Assembly (NCBI GenBank): GCA_023053545.1 | Contig: JAKZAN010000004.1 | Span: 1,984,001 to 2,048,000, forward strand | DNA: 64,000 nucleotides | Reading direction: 5' to 3' | Source of the DNA: Lepidurus packardi | Taxonomy: Eukaryota; Arthropoda; Branchiopoda; Notostraca; Triopsidae | Part shown: positions 8,885 to 19,443 of the stretch, in pieces | Numbering within the stretch: position 1 is the first letter of the stretch | Layout: each line of letters opens with the position of its first letter | Made by a program: the position numbers and the translations under genes | Notes under the pieces: model-generated | Database searches by the model: none | Told to the model about the DNA's origin: nothing | What the model saw: the letters and a program-made list of their open reading frames with translations, nothing else

Positions 8885-11800
8885 CCTTTCCCCACTCATC
8901 GTCTCCCCAAGGTTCGTCGTTTTTCCACAGTTCTGCCTTGCCCTTTTCTGTTCCTAAATTAAGCATAGAACAGTTCTCCGGTGACATCTTTAAATGGCGC
9001 GGGTTTTGGGACACCTTCGAAACGACGTTCGATAACCAACCCACTCTCAGCAAGGTACAGAAATTTACTTACTTACGTTCGTATCTGATCGGGGACGCAA
9101 AAAATGCTATCGAAGGGATACCTCTCAGCGAAAACAGCTACGACTCTGCAGTTTCTACTTTAAAGAGTCGATTCGGGCAACCCGATATCCTCATTTCCGC
9201 GCATATGCGGAAACTTTTAGACCTTCCGACTGTGAAGGCTTCTAGCAACACGGCCGCACTTCGTATATTGTATGATACATGTCAAGCCCAAATTAATGGC
9301 CTCAAGTCCCTAAATGTGGCCCCGGAAACCTATAATAAACTTCTACCCACCGTGCTCTTCAGCAAGGTCCCTCGCGACATCGTCCTGGAGTTTAATAGAC
9401 GCTATCACGGCTCTATGACTCTGAATGACTTTCTCAGTTTTTTAAGAATTGAGATTGAAAGCAGAGAACGTTGCGGATTATTACGCAATGACCAGCCTCT
9501 CCGAGAACCTAATTCGGGCTCACAATCGAATTCTGGTAATCGCCATTCCCATCCTCGTTTCTCATCGTCTGCTTTAAGTACGTTGAATGGTAACAAGGGC
9601 CAATGGTGCGTTTTCTGCCAGTCCGATTCCCACAAGTTGACTGCCTGTCCCAAATCAATCCTAGAAAAGCGAGATTCTCTCAAGGCTAGCCGCCGCTGTT
9701 TCAACTGTTTGAAACCAAACCATTTAGCTTCTGCGTGCCACACAAGTGATTCTCTTTGTAGGAATTGTCATGGCAGGCATCATACTACTATTTGTTCCAA
9801 GCTTTATCCAAGCAGCTCAAATGCAGGCCCCCGCACACCATCCTCTGGCCTTCTGCCTAATTCCAATTCCGCTTCCAAGAATCTGTCATCCACGAATCAG
9901 TTAGATTCTACTACACTCTTGGCTGGACCCATTTCCCCCGGATTCGTGTCCCTCAAAACTGCAACGGTCCGAGTATTTGGTCCCAACACAAGCGAATTAA
10001 TTCGTTGGGTCTTCGATGGCTGTAGCCACCAAACGTACATTTCGCAAGATCTAGCACGCCGTTTGCAATTGTCAATCCTCCATCCAGAACGCATCTCTAT
10101 TGCCAGTTTCGGTAATTCGTCTCCAAAGGAGCATCGGTCTCAGAGGGTCTCTCTGCGAATATCCGGTCGCCACAGACCAGAACAGGCTCTTCCTCTTAAT
10201 GCTCTGGAAATACCATACATCTGTTCCCCACTTCCCATGTTGACGAAGGCATGGCTCCATGAATTGCCGAGGTCATGCTATCCTTTGGCTGATGAAGTCG
10301 GCGAACATCACAGCACTAAACCCATAGACCTCCTTATTGGCGCTGACCAATATTGGAATTTCATGCTAGGCGAAATCCAGCGCATCCCGAATGGCCCCAC
10401 CCTAGTAGCAAGCCGGGTTGGATGGTTGATTCATGGTCCAATTCAAACTCAAGAAAACTTAACCTCCTCTCTCTCTCTGCTCATACATTCTGATCAGCTA
10501 GAAGAGGAGAATTCCGTATCCTCAACCTTGACCAAGTTCTGGGAACTTGAAAGCATCGGCATTGTTGACTTGAATCCTCAATCTCAAGGCCCAGATCTAA
10601 TTCATCAATCCCTAAAGAATTCTCTGCAATTCAACGGCGATCGTTATTCTATCGCGCTGCCATGGAAAGATCCAAGGCCTGAAGTCGGCGACAATTTCGA
10701 GCAAGCCAAATCCCGCCTAGCTTCAACCCTTAAGCGTTTGCAGCGTGACCCTCAGTCTGTAAAAAATTATTCGGACATTATTCATGATTATGAACAGAAA
10801 GGTTTTATCCAAAAGGTTCCGATTGTGCGTTCGATAAACTCTCTTGCAGGTCCTGTATGTTTTTATCTTCCCCACCATCCAGTGATTCGCCTGGACAAGG
10901 CCACCACAAAAACCCGGATGGTTTTTGGCGGATCGGCCCGAACACCTACCGGAAATAGTCTAAACGACTGCCTTCAAAATGGCCCGAACTTGACTCCCGA
11001 GCTTTTAGAGATACTGATACGGTTCCGAACCCATCGCTATCCTATAATAGGGGACATTCAAGAGGCTTTTCCCCAAGTGGAGGTGCACGAGAAGGAACGA
11101 GATGCCTTGCGGTTTCTGTGGACAGATCAGCCTACAAAACCCCTATCCGATGTATTCGCCTATCGTTGGAATCGGGTCATTTTCGGGTTGGGCCCCAGTC
11201 CCGCCTTGCTTGCTGTTACCATCCAATCCCATTTAGACAAGATGACTCCAGACTTTCCTGAAACCGCACCTCTCTTGAAAGAAAACATTTATGTAGATGA
11301 CCTACTAACCGGGGGTGAAACCCCCGAAGAAACTCTGACCATAGCAAGGGAGGCTAAAGCCATTTTTTCGGCTGCGGGCATGAACCTCCGAAAGTTAACC
11401 TCGTCATGCGGTTCCCTTCAAAAGGAGCTAAATGACACTCCAATCGAATCCCAATTTCCCAGCGACACCAACTCTAAGACCCTTTCTGACACCAATGGCA
11501 AGGTTCTTGGGTTAAGTTGGAACGTACATATGGATTCCTTTACGTTCGATCCCTCCCCGATTGCGGAATATCTTAAAACCCTGTCGTTCCCCTACTCCAA
11601 ACGTAGCGCCTTGCGCGTCATCGCCCGGTTTTATGACCCTGTTGGCTTCATTAGCCCCGTTGTTTTCACTGCCAAATCTCTCTTGCAGCAGTTATGGACA
11701 GTGGGCTTAGGTTGGGACGACCCCCTTCCCGAACCTGTAGCTCGTACCTTATACATGTGGGTACAAGATCTGCTAAATTTAGGCGGTCTTGAAATACCCA

Positions 11801-13890
11801 GGTTCTACGGATCCATCTCTCCATACTTAGCAACTATCCATTTTTTCTCTGACGCCAGCGAGAAGGGGTACGCTACGGTAGCATACCTGCGAATCGATAA
11901 CAATACCTCTCCCATACAAGTCGTGCTACTCGCTAGCAAAACGCGCGTCTCTCCTCTGAAAAAAGTGTCTATTCCCCGCCTGGAGTTACTTGGAGCCGTC
12001 TTATCCGCCAGGTTAAGTATGTATGTAAGAAAAGCCCTGGCTCCCGTCTACGGTCCCAATTTGTCTTGCACCTACTGGACGGACTCGTCAGTTGCTCTGG
12101 CTTGGATAAAGGGAAGCCCCCACCAGTGGAAACCTTTCGTGTCAAATCGGGTGCAGGAAATCCAAACCTCATTGTCACCGGCATCTTGGAAGTTTTGTCC
12201 CGGAGTGGACAATCCAGCTGACCTAGGGTCACGGGGGGAGACCGCTAAACAGCTGGTCTCTTGCCCAAAATGGTGGCATGGCCCTTCCTGGCTAGCCAAC
12301 CCCGAAGACTGCTGGCCTAGCAAGATCTCTTCAACGTCAAAGGCTACTGATACTGCAGCTCAAATCGAACTACGAAAACCCCAAACGACTCTTGTCATTT
12401 CGGAAGAGCACTCTTGCCCCATCGACTTGGAACGATACAGTTCAGTTTTTAAACTAATACGTGTGACCGCAATAGTTCTTCGGTTTGTTAAAAATATCAA
12501 GGGTTCTCGTGGATCCCGCACTGCCGGTAAGTTAACCGCAAGTGACCTGTCATTCGCCGAACTCTGGTGGGCAAGAAGAGTCCAAACTGAAGCATTTGCG
12601 AATGAGATCAGTTGTATTAGAACCAACAAGCCCTTACCTTCATCTTCAATACTCAAATCGTTTCATCCAGTTATGGATTTTAAAACAGAAACCCTAAGAG
12701 TGAACAGCCGTTTACGTCTAGTGACTTTGCCCGATTTCAATGTCGCGCCAATATTAATGCCTTTTAATCATCCCTATGTCAAATTGCTCATTCGTAAGTA
12801 TCACATTCTTAATGGACATTCTGGATGCCGAGATACTCTAGCCTTCATTCGGGGTGATTATTGGATTTTACGCGGTAAACAAGCCGTCAAGAATCTTCTC
12901 AACCGCTGCGTAATTTGTAACCGGTTCAACTCCCGTCCCTACCATGAGGTAACTGCACCGTTACCACCAGATCGGGTCACGCCGTGCGATCCATTCTCCA
13001 TTTGCGGGATCGACTTTGCGGGACCCGTCTATGTCAAGACCACTGCCGGGTCAACGAAGGCATATATTTGCCTATTTACCTGTGCCGTATCTCGTGCCCT
13101 TCATTTAGAGGTAGTAACTGACCTATCGACACACGTCTTTTTCATGGCATTACGGAGGTTTGTTGCACGTCGGGGTATTCCAACAACCATATACTCCGAC
13201 AATGCTCTAACCTTCAAAAAGGCTAATCGAGATATCCAAAGGACCCTCCAAGACCCTGAACTTCAGAAATTTTCGTCATCTCTTCGTATCTCTTGGAAAT
13301 TCATCGTCGAACGTGCACCCTGGTGGGGTGGATTTTACGAGCGAATGGTCCGAAGTACGAAAACGGCATTAAGGAAAATCTTAGGGACCACAAGTCTTAC
13401 GTTAGAGGAATTCCAAACGGTTTTAACCGAAGTCGAAGGCATCCTGAATTCCCGGCCTTTGACACCTCTCTACGACGACCCTGAGGAACTTGAACCTCTT
13501 TCTCCTGGCATCTTGCTCATGGGCAAGAGACCAAATCGCTTGCCCCCGCTCTCCTACCCTCCCGTACACGCCCCTTCATCGACTGCTCGTGAGTTAACCA
13601 AACGCGCCCGTTACCGTGAAACAGTGGTCATCAGATTCTGGAACCGATGGGTCAGGGAATATCTCCCTGAATTATGGAAGGATGCAGCTGGGAAGGAGAC
13701 GATTAAAACCGTTAAACCCAACGATATCGTGATTGTTTACGAAGACAACGTCCGTAGACAACAATGGAAGCTAGGACGTGTAACCGAAGTATATCCTGGG
13801 CGTGACGGGCGCATCCGAGCAGCCACGGTGAAAACCAAGGATGGATTTATTAATAGGGCTATTAATCATTTATACCCATTAGAAGTGTAG
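8857..13890 (+). CDS. BEL-1 gag-pol polyprotein
   Basis: A 1677-codon reading frame with no usable ATG near its start, so it depends on entry from the gag frame upstream. In order it has a DUF1759 capsid (FSGDIFKWRGFWDTFE), CCHC knuckles (CVFCQSDSHKLTAC, CFNCLKPNHLASAC, CRNCHGRHHTTIC), an aspartic protease with FDGCSHQTYI (Cys after DG), and RT (GDIQEAF, then catalytic YVDD). RNase H follows (FFSDASEKG, WTDSSVALAWI), then integrase with an HHCC zinc site (KYHILNGHSG...CVIC) and DDE residues in GIDFAGP, YSDNALTF and GGFYERMVR. A DUF5641 tail ends at LYPLEV. All catalytic residues looked for are present. Confidence 0.92.
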   Translation: MSPSNTAILTFPHSSSPQGSSFFHSSALPFSVPKLSIEQFSGDIFKWRGFWDTFETTFDNQPTLSKVQKFTYLRSYLIGDAKNAIEGIPLSENSYDSAVSTLKSRFGQPDILISAHMRKLLDLPTVKASSNTAALRILYDTCQAQINGLKSLNVAPETYNKLLPTVLFSKVPRDIVLEFNRRYHGSMTLNDFLSFLRIEIESRERCGLLRNDQPLREPNSGSQSNSGNRHSHPRFSSSALSTLNGNKGQWCVFCQSDSHKLTACPKSILEKRDSLKASRRCFNCLKPNHLASACHTSDSLCRNCHGRHHTTICSKLYPSSSNAGPRTPSSGLLPNSNSASKNLSSTNQLDSTTLLAGPISPGFVSLKTATVRVFGPNTSELIRWVFDGCSHQTYISQDLARRLQLSILHPERISIASFGNSSPKEHRSQRVSLRISGRHRPEQALPLNALEIPYICSPLPMLTKAWLHELPRSCYPLADEVGEHHSTKPIDLLIGADQYWNFMLGEIQRIPNGPTLVASRVGWLIHGPIQTQENLTSSLSLLIHSDQLEEENSVSSTLTKFWELESIGIVDLNPQSQGPDLIHQSLKNSLQFNGDRYSIALPWKDPRPEVGDNFEQAKSRLASTLKRLQRDPQSVKNYSDIIHDYEQKGFIQKVPIVRSINSLAGPVCFYLPHHPVIRLDKATTKTRMVFGGSARTPTGNSLNDCLQNGPNLTPELLEILIRFRTHRYPIIGDIQEAFPQVEVHEKERDALRFLWTDQPTKPLSDVFAYRWNRVIFGLGPSPALLAVTIQSHLDKMTPDFPETAPLLKENIYVDDLLTGGETPEETLTIAREAKAIFSAAGMNLRKLTSSCGSLQKELNDTPIESQFPSDTNSKTLSDTNGKVLGLSWNVHMDSFTFDPSPIAEYLKTLSFPYSKRSALRVIARFYDPVGFISPVVFTAKSLLQQLWTVGLGWDDPLPEPVARTLYMWVQDLLNLGGLEIPRFYGSISPYLATIHFFSDASEKGYATVAYLRIDNNTSPIQVVLLASKTRVSPLKKVSIPRLELLGAVLSARLSMYVRKALAPVYGPNLSCTYWTDSSVALAWIKGSPHQWKPFVSNRVQEIQTSLSPASWKFCPGVDNPADLGSRGETAKQLVSCPKWWHGPSWLANPEDCWPSKISSTSKATDTAAQIELRKPQTTLVISEEHSCPIDLERYSSVFKLIRVTAIVLRFVKNIKGSRGSRTAGKLTASDLSFAELWWARRVQTEAFANEISCIRTNKPLPSSSILKSFHPVMDFKTETLRVNSRLRLVTLPDFNVAPILMPFNHPYVKLLIRKYHILNGHSGCRDTLAFIRGDYWILRGKQAVKNLLNRCVICNRFNSRPYHEVTAPLPPDRVTPCDPFSICGIDFAGPVYVKTTAGSTKAYICLFTCAVSRALHLEVVTDLSTHVFFMALRRFVARRGIPTTIYSDNALTFKKANRDIQRTLQDPELQKFSSSLRISWKFIVERAPWWGGFYERMVRSTKTALRKILGTTSLTLEEFQTVLTEVEGILNSRPLTPLYDDPEELEPLSPGILLMGKRPNRLPPLSYPPVHAPSSTARELTKRARYRETVVIRFWNRWVREYLPELWKDAAGKETIKTVKPNDIVIVYEDNVRRQQWKLGRVTEVYPGRDGRIRAATVKTKDGFINRAINHLYPLEV

Positions 13891-13930
13891 GAATTCATGT
13901 TTTACTTTGAAAGTCCGTTGACGTTCTTCC

Positions 13931-13943
13931 AAAGGGGGGAGAA
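13931..13943 (+). other. BEL-1 polypurine tract
   Basis: AAAGGGGGGAGAA lies immediately before the 3' LTR. It is the expected primer for plus-strand DNA synthesis. Confidence 0.85.
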
Positions 13944-14335
13944 TGTTGAAACTTATATTGACCATTTAGATGGATTTCCCTTGTCTCTGGCAAATGTTAC
14001 TTTCCCCGGCCAGCTCTCTGGCAACCATCACTTGTCTCCTTTTCCTTTCTCTCAGTTATATAACTTGTGCCTTGTCTTTGGACCTTGCCCTGATTGTATA
14101 ACTGACCCCTATTACGTCTCCGACCACACGGATGGCACCAGAACCCTTCTTCCTCACTGACGGTTGGTTTATTGCCTTCCGTCACCTATAAAAGGCCCAC
14201 GCCCTAGCAACTCGGGGTGGGTCTGTCCAGTTCAGTGGCAGCTTGGCCATCGATGGAATAGTTATTCTGTCTGATTTAAATACACACTTGACAACGTTGT
14301 GCCTTGTTTTAGTTATTGCCCTGGCAGTTTGAAAA
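13944..14335 (+). repeat. BEL-1 3' LTR
   Basis: It matches the 5' LTR over 392 bp with no difference found by eye. The flank GAATA repeats the 5-bp target sequence seen before the 5' LTR. Confidence 0.9.
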
Positions 14336-14594
14336 GAATATATTGAAGGGCTTAATGGATGTGGAGGAAAATAAAATGGAAATGCTAAAGGTAAAACTTA
14401 ATATATTTGAAAAAAAATTAAACCTTTTCTCTTAGGAGCGAGAAGAAAGACGAAATACAAGAATTGAAGAAGAGACACGATACAGACGTGAACTGGACAT
14501 GCAGAAGGTGGAGATCGCTAAAGACTTGGTGAATGCCATAAAAAATGTTGGAAAAAAAGGCAAGAAAAGGCGTCAAAGCACGGATTCCGAGTAG

Positions 14595-15362
14595 CAAATT
14601 ATAATTTGTTCCTTCATGTGTTTGGCATCTGAATACAACAATGGTCATCCCAAAAACTAGCGCCCTAACTGCTGTACAAGGGTGTTCCTTTTTGGGTTGG
14701 CGTTTTGCCCTTAGGGCAAGCCAACCTTAAGCGAGCGTGCCTTGGTCGTTTAAGACAGCTTCTATGCATTTCAAATGACATTCCTGATGTCCCTGTGCAA
14801 ATAAAAATCCCCGTGCATTTCAAATGGGACTTCACATTCCTGTGTCCCTGTTCAAATAGTGTCCTATGCAAACAAGCTTTGGTCGTTCTAGACAGTTCAT
14901 GTGCTTTTCAAGTAGGGAACAAACTTCGTACGCTGTACCTGGGCAAAGAGGGGTTAATTCCTAAATCCAATATCCCATTGGGGTTTCTTGGTTTGCCTTC
15001 AGCAGGCCGTCTAATCACTACATCCAAGTATATCGAACATCCAAGATTAATATTCAACAACCATGCAACATTAACATAAATGCAACATTCACATTCATCC
15101 AATATTACAATTCATACAAGATTACAATCCATCCAATATTAACATCTTACATCCATGCAACATCTTTTCCTACATCGAACAAGTTCTAGCTCGACGCTCT
15201 CGGATTATTGCCTATGCCTTATAGCTGTGACGGGTCTGGTTCCGTGTAACTTCAGACTGTCTTTTCCAACTTGCATTTTTTAATGAGACTTAAGGATCTC
15301 GGAGTAAAAGAAACGACGTGTGCGAAAGTTAGGGAGTCGGTCTGTAGCGTAAAGGAAAAGTA
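14595..15362. other. Non-coding stretch with short degenerate repeats
   Basis: No gene was recognised. At 15050-15170 there are short repeated pieces of the type CATCCAATATTA and ATGCAACATT. At 14760-14900 the words TTTCAAATG and GTCCCTGT recur. It may be a remnant of a non-autonomous element. Confidence 0.4.
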
Positions 15363-16535
15363 GTCAACGTAGCCAGTTCAAATATTTGACGACACTGTAA
15401 TGAACATAAAGCATACACAGAAGAGCATACACAGAAGAATTATTAACTATACAAGTATAAAGAGAAGTACATATATAAGAACCTGAAGGTATAATTACTT
15501 GTACGAAATCGTAAAGCTGGCAGGGTAGAGTTGGAATAGGCTGTAGGTTCGTAGTGTTGACGACTGATGTCTGCACATTCGTAGATTTTGGACTTCCAGA
15601 ACGATATATATATATTGAAGTGAAAGCTTACGCAAACATACCACAACGTTAGGATAGGGAAGGCCAAGTCGTATTCAAGTAATTACATTTCCCTAAGCCG
15701 AATGGTGCATTTCATACTTAAAAATATGGTGACCTTAACCATAACCATTGGTAACCATTGCTGAATTACGTAATCTCGTTACAGGTTGCCCTTCGCTAAT
15801 GCTGAATATTATCGAAGTATTTACGAAGGGCAACTCGTAAGAAGATTAGGTAAACAATGTTTTTTAAGTATCCTATTTACCAGTCTGCTTACATACATGT
15901 CATTCCATGTATATTCAACATCAAAGAAGAAAATATTGTGATCTTAACTGTAAATTGTAAGAAGATTGTGTAATTCCACACTTAAGATCACAATATTTTC
16001 TTCCTTGATGTTCAATATACAAGGCATTACATCTATGTAAGCCAAATCGTGAATGTCATACTTAGAAAACATTGTACGTAATCTTCTTACGAGTTGCCCT
16101 TCACAAATACTTCCATAATATTCAGCATTAGCGAAGGTCAACCTGTAACGGGTTTACGTTATTGTAGTACAGTTCAGGTCACCACATTTTTAAACTATGG
16201 AATTCAGCATTCGGCTTAGATAAATGGAATTCTTTGAATACAACTTGGCCTTCGCTATCGTAACGTTGTGGTATCTTTGAGTAACCTTTCACTTCACTAT
16301 ATACATCGTTCTCGAAGTTCCATTTCTACCAAAGTGCAAACATCACTCGTCTACACTACTGACCTACAACCTATTCCAACTCTTCCGTGCCAGCTTTACG
16401 ATTTCTTACAAGTAAGTATACCTTCAAGTTCTTATATATGTACTTCTCTTTAGACTTCCCTAGTTCATAATTCTTCTTTTTACTCTTTATTTTCATTACA
16501 GTGTCGTCAAATGGTTTAACTGGCTACGTTCACGA
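15363..16535. repeat. Foldback: about 570-bp inverted repeat arms
   Basis: The outer ends GTAGCCAGTTCAAA and TTTAACTGGCTACG, and blocks inward to the centre at about 15960 (for example AATATTGTGATCTTAA against TTAAGATCACAATATT), pair as inverted repeats with many substitutions. The arms carry no credible ORF. A transcript would form a long imperfect hairpin. The structure fits a foldback/MITE-type non-autonomous transposon or an inverted duplication. No transposase or TSD was found to name a family. Confidence 0.75.
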
Positions 16536-16968
16536 TGTTACAACTCTCAAATGGATACGTCATTACAAATCCACCACTCTTCAACGGAACAACAACAAGA
16601 ATCTTTAGTCGCAAAATTCGACCAATGGAAAATCTCCACGAAAGTCCCAAACATCTCTACGGTTCTCTTTCATATATTAGAGACGCAATCCTACACGTTC
16701 ATCTTTCCCATGAGTCCCAGCCCCAACTATTTCAACTTCTTATTTCAAACAAGTCAACTCACATATCCACAAACGCTTCGGAATCCCGCAATAGGCTCCA
16801 AAACAACATTTTCTATCCTGCAACTCTCACTGTCCAAACTGTTATCACAATTTCAAAATACTTCAGTCTTTCTAAACAGTTCAATGATATGAAATACAAT
16901 CCAATTAAAATCCGATACAGAAAAACAGTAATAACTCCTCTATAATATCTACACCAACCTAATCCAAC
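16536..16968. other. No recognised gene; two overlapping short ORFs
   Basis: Two overlapping plus-strand ORFs of 136 and 113 codons are open here, but they are low-complexity Ser/Thr/Asn-rich and match nothing recognised. The sequence just before 16969 has CCAACCTAATCCAACCTAAT, a short TTAGG-like run on the reverse strand. Confidence 0.35.
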
Positions 16969-17526
16969 CTAATCCTCCCGACGCCAACCCTTTCCGGTGT
17001 TTCCGCGCCGGCTTGTTTCAGTACCACTTCTTTCATTTCCTTGGTCCACTTCATCATCTACACTTGAAGTACTGTCAACATCGTTATTGTAACAAAGAGG
17101 TTCATAATCATCGAACTTGATACGTAAGTTATGTAAAACACAACAGGACACAAGAATTCGCACAACCCTACTAATTTTAGCTTTTACATGGAGCAACCTT
17201 CGCCAAACCATTTTTAAATCCCCAAAAGAATTTTCTATAACGACTCTCGTTGCCGACATCTTTTGATTGAATTTTCTTTTCTCCCGACTGTTCACGCTTG
17301 AGTTCCTAATTCCTGGAATCAGCCACTCCAGGCAAGGGAATGTCGAATCACCGAGGATGTGATATCGCGAACTTTTAAACATGCTGCGTTGATCAAGGGA
17401 AGCTTTATTATACAGCCCAGTGTTCCTAAACACACGCGCATCATGGACGCTTCCCGGAAATCCCGCATGAATGTAAGAAAATGCTCGATTCGGCAAACAC
17501 ACTGCTAGAAGTATAGAAGGAAAATG
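16969..17526 (-). pseudogene. PIF/Harbinger transposase, C-terminal half (DDE_4)
   Basis: On the minus strand the reading gives AFSYIHAGFPGSVHDARVF (second catalytic Asp), then GDSTFPCLEWLIP, KMSATRVVIENSFGDLK (catalytic Glu) and VSCCVLHNL. It ends in an acidic/basic tail. These are the signature blocks of Harbinger DDE_4 transposases. The N-terminal half with the first Asp is missing. At about 17527 the sequence switches directly to a hAT coding region on the other strand. The gene is convergent to the Myb-like gene at 6562-14594, the usual Harbinger gene pair. Confidence 0.85.
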
Positions 17527-19443
17527 ATATGCGTATTGCGCGAAAGAAACACGCGTTTATGCGAATAGTCAATGTTGTACTGCTTTGCGGGAGAAACAAT
17601 ATTGCCATGCGAGGAAGAGAGCAAACGGGTGGCAATTTCAATGCTCTACTCAGTTATACAACTGATTTCGACCCGCTGCTTCAGGAGCACATTAAAACAG
17701 GACCAAAAAATGCTCAATACACTTCTCCAAAAATACAGAACGAAATTATTCATCTTGCGGGGTTGCAGATACAACGTGAAATCCTAGAAAGAGTCCGAAA
17801 GGCTGGCTACTTTGCATTAATAGCGGACGGCACGACCGACATCTCTACGAAAGAGCAGATTGCTTTGGCGGTACGATACGTTTTCACAGCTCCAGATGGC
17901 GAAGTGCAAATTCGGGAAGATTTCCTTGAATTTGTTGAGGCCCCGGAAACTACTGGTGAAAAGCTAGCCGAATTGTTCCTATTGCGATTGCAAGCTTGGG
18001 GCCTAGATGACAGCAAGCTTCGCGGCCAGGGCTATGACAGGGGCAGCAACATGTCTGGCTGTTTTAAAGGAGTTCAAACTAGAAACTCCTCTAAACTCCC
18101 AGAAGCAACCTACTTCCCCTGTAGAGCCCATGGTCTTCATACAGCCCTCGTATACTCCTGCTCCATAAGGCAAATTGCTAATATTTTCGACGTTTGTCGA
18201 AGAACTGTTGTCATGTTAAAGTCGTCCGCTAAGCGCTACAGTGTTTTCCTAGAAGAGCTTCGTGAGCTCAACGGAGTTCTATCCTACTTAGAAGACGATG
18301 AGGATGAATTGCAGCATGATCAACAGATCAGAATCTGTACACCGGCTCCGACAAGGTGGACGAGTCAAGCCGACTGTCTTCGAGGCTTCAAGTCCAAATT
18401 TTTGGTTATTGTTAGCAGCTTGGAAAAAATCGCCGAGTCGGACAACGGAGATGCGGAACGATATTTGTTCTCAATTAAGAGATTTCAGTTCCTAGTCAGT
18501 CTTGTTTGTGCAGAGGAAGTCCTTTGCGCAACAAAATTGCTGCACGTCAACCTCCAGAGGGAAAATATTGACTTGATCGAGGCAAGCGAGGAAGCTGATA
18601 TAGTTATTTGTGTGTTAACGGGTATGCGTGATAACGCAGAGGAGAAATTTCGCGAACTTTATTCCGAAGCTCGACGAATTGCAGATTCGGCATTTATTGA
18701 AGAATCTATGCCCCGTATTTGCGGAAGTCAAACCAAACGGAGTAATGCTACATCGGGCGACCCGGAAACTTATTACAGGAGAAATGTCTTTGTCCCTTTC
18801 CTAGACCATGTGATTTCGGAACTGAAATCCCAGTTGGTGGAAAAACGACCTAAGTTTTGGGCTCAGCATCTCATACCTGCAAAGGTTAAAATGCTTGATA
18901 TTGCTTCCGTGCAGGGAAAAGAAAAAGTCAAAGCCATATATGAAGCCTATCAGAAAGACCTGTCACAGTTCACACTGAAGGGTTTTGAATACGAGGTCCT
19001 CTCATGGAAGACGAAGTGGCAAGACGTTAAGAAAGAGCATACACCTACGAAGATACTTGATTGTTTGTCGTGCATCAACGAGAATTATTACCCTGGAATT
19101 GCCACCATTTTCAGAGTATTGGCAACGCTGCCCGTTAGCGTTGCAACCGTAGAACGTTCATTCAGTGCCCTTCGCCGCATCAAGACCTACTTGCGGAACA
19201 CAATGGGGCAAAAAGACTAACTGGCCTTGCGTTGCTCAACGTGCATCAGGATATTGATATTGACGTAAAAAAATTAATGAGTGATTTTGACCCATGTAAT
19301 GATAGACGTTTAAGTTTTTAAGCTGTAATAAAACGAGCATGTATGCTACATATTACTTTTTGTTTCTAAAAAACGGGTGAGGGCCCCAGAAAGGGATTTT
19401 GACGATTTTGCGTACCATCTGAAAATCCCTGGCTACGCCCCTG
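17527..19443 (+). mobile_element. 5'-truncated hAT transposon
   Basis: The right end reads CCCTGGCTACGCCCCTG at 19427-19443, a typical hAT terminal inverted repeat seen inward. The left end and the N-terminal zinc finger are missing at the junction with the Harbinger fragment near 17527, so no TSD can be read. The right flank is a LINE relic beginning CTACCAAT. Confidence 0.75.
17529..19321 (+). pseudogene. hAT transposase, ZMYM1/THAP12-like (DUF4371), N-terminally truncated
   Basis: The 563-codon frame to 19220 contains ADGTTDIS (first catalytic Asp), GQGYDRGSNMSG (second Asp), CRAHGLHTAL, and the C-terminal dimerisation block TLPVSVATVERSFSALRRIK with the catalytic Glu. A one-base change at about 19210-19220 then shifts the last 34 residues (GLALLNVHQDIDID...) to the stop at 19319. 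The family normally begins with a TTF/BED-type zinc finger and about 150 more residues, which are absent. The stated start is only the first ATG in the remnant. The copy is inactive. Confidence 0.85.

Larger units (their letters stand above)
7474..14340 (+). mobile_element. BEL-1: complete BEL/Pao LTR retrotransposon
   Basis: The LTRs are 7479-7870 and 13944-14335, 392 bp each and identical by eye. They are flanked by the 5-bp target duplication GAATA (7474-7478 and 14336-14340). A primer-binding region beginning TGG lies just after the 5' LTR and a purine tract just before the 3' LTR. The interior encodes a gag N-terminus and a 1677-codon reading frame with DUF1759 capsid, zinc knuckles, protease, RT, RNase H, integrase and DUF5641. 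The only visible defect is a frame change between the gag N-terminus and the rest, inside a 21-bp repeat array. Identical LTRs indicate recent insertion. Confidence 0.93.
6562..14594 (+). pseudogene. Myb/SANT-like gene interrupted by BEL-1
   Basis: Inferred exons are 6562-6655, 6720-7229, 7293-7478, then 14341-14390 and 14436-14594 beyond the retrotransposon. Exon 2 has a frame change or stop near 6830 (AACAAATAA). It then encodes a Myb_DNA-bind_4-like domain (KLIEILTTRR, IFWTAVAEQL, WKKVDAQWRKMKSTY, ending GHVAPPQYYDEIHAF). The last exons encode a basic, Glu/Arg-rich coiled coil (EREERRNTRIEEETRYRREL) ending KKGKKRRQSTDSE. This arrangement fits the DNA-binding accessory protein of PIF/Harbinger elements. 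A convergent Harbinger transposase fragment lies at 16969-17526. BEL-1 entered exon 3 at the GAATA target. Confidence 0.6.

Noticed and set aside
8322..8957. Arg/Pro-rich ORFs on both strands
   Set aside because: They are alternative frames of the 21-bp gag array, which has no stop codons, not separate genes.
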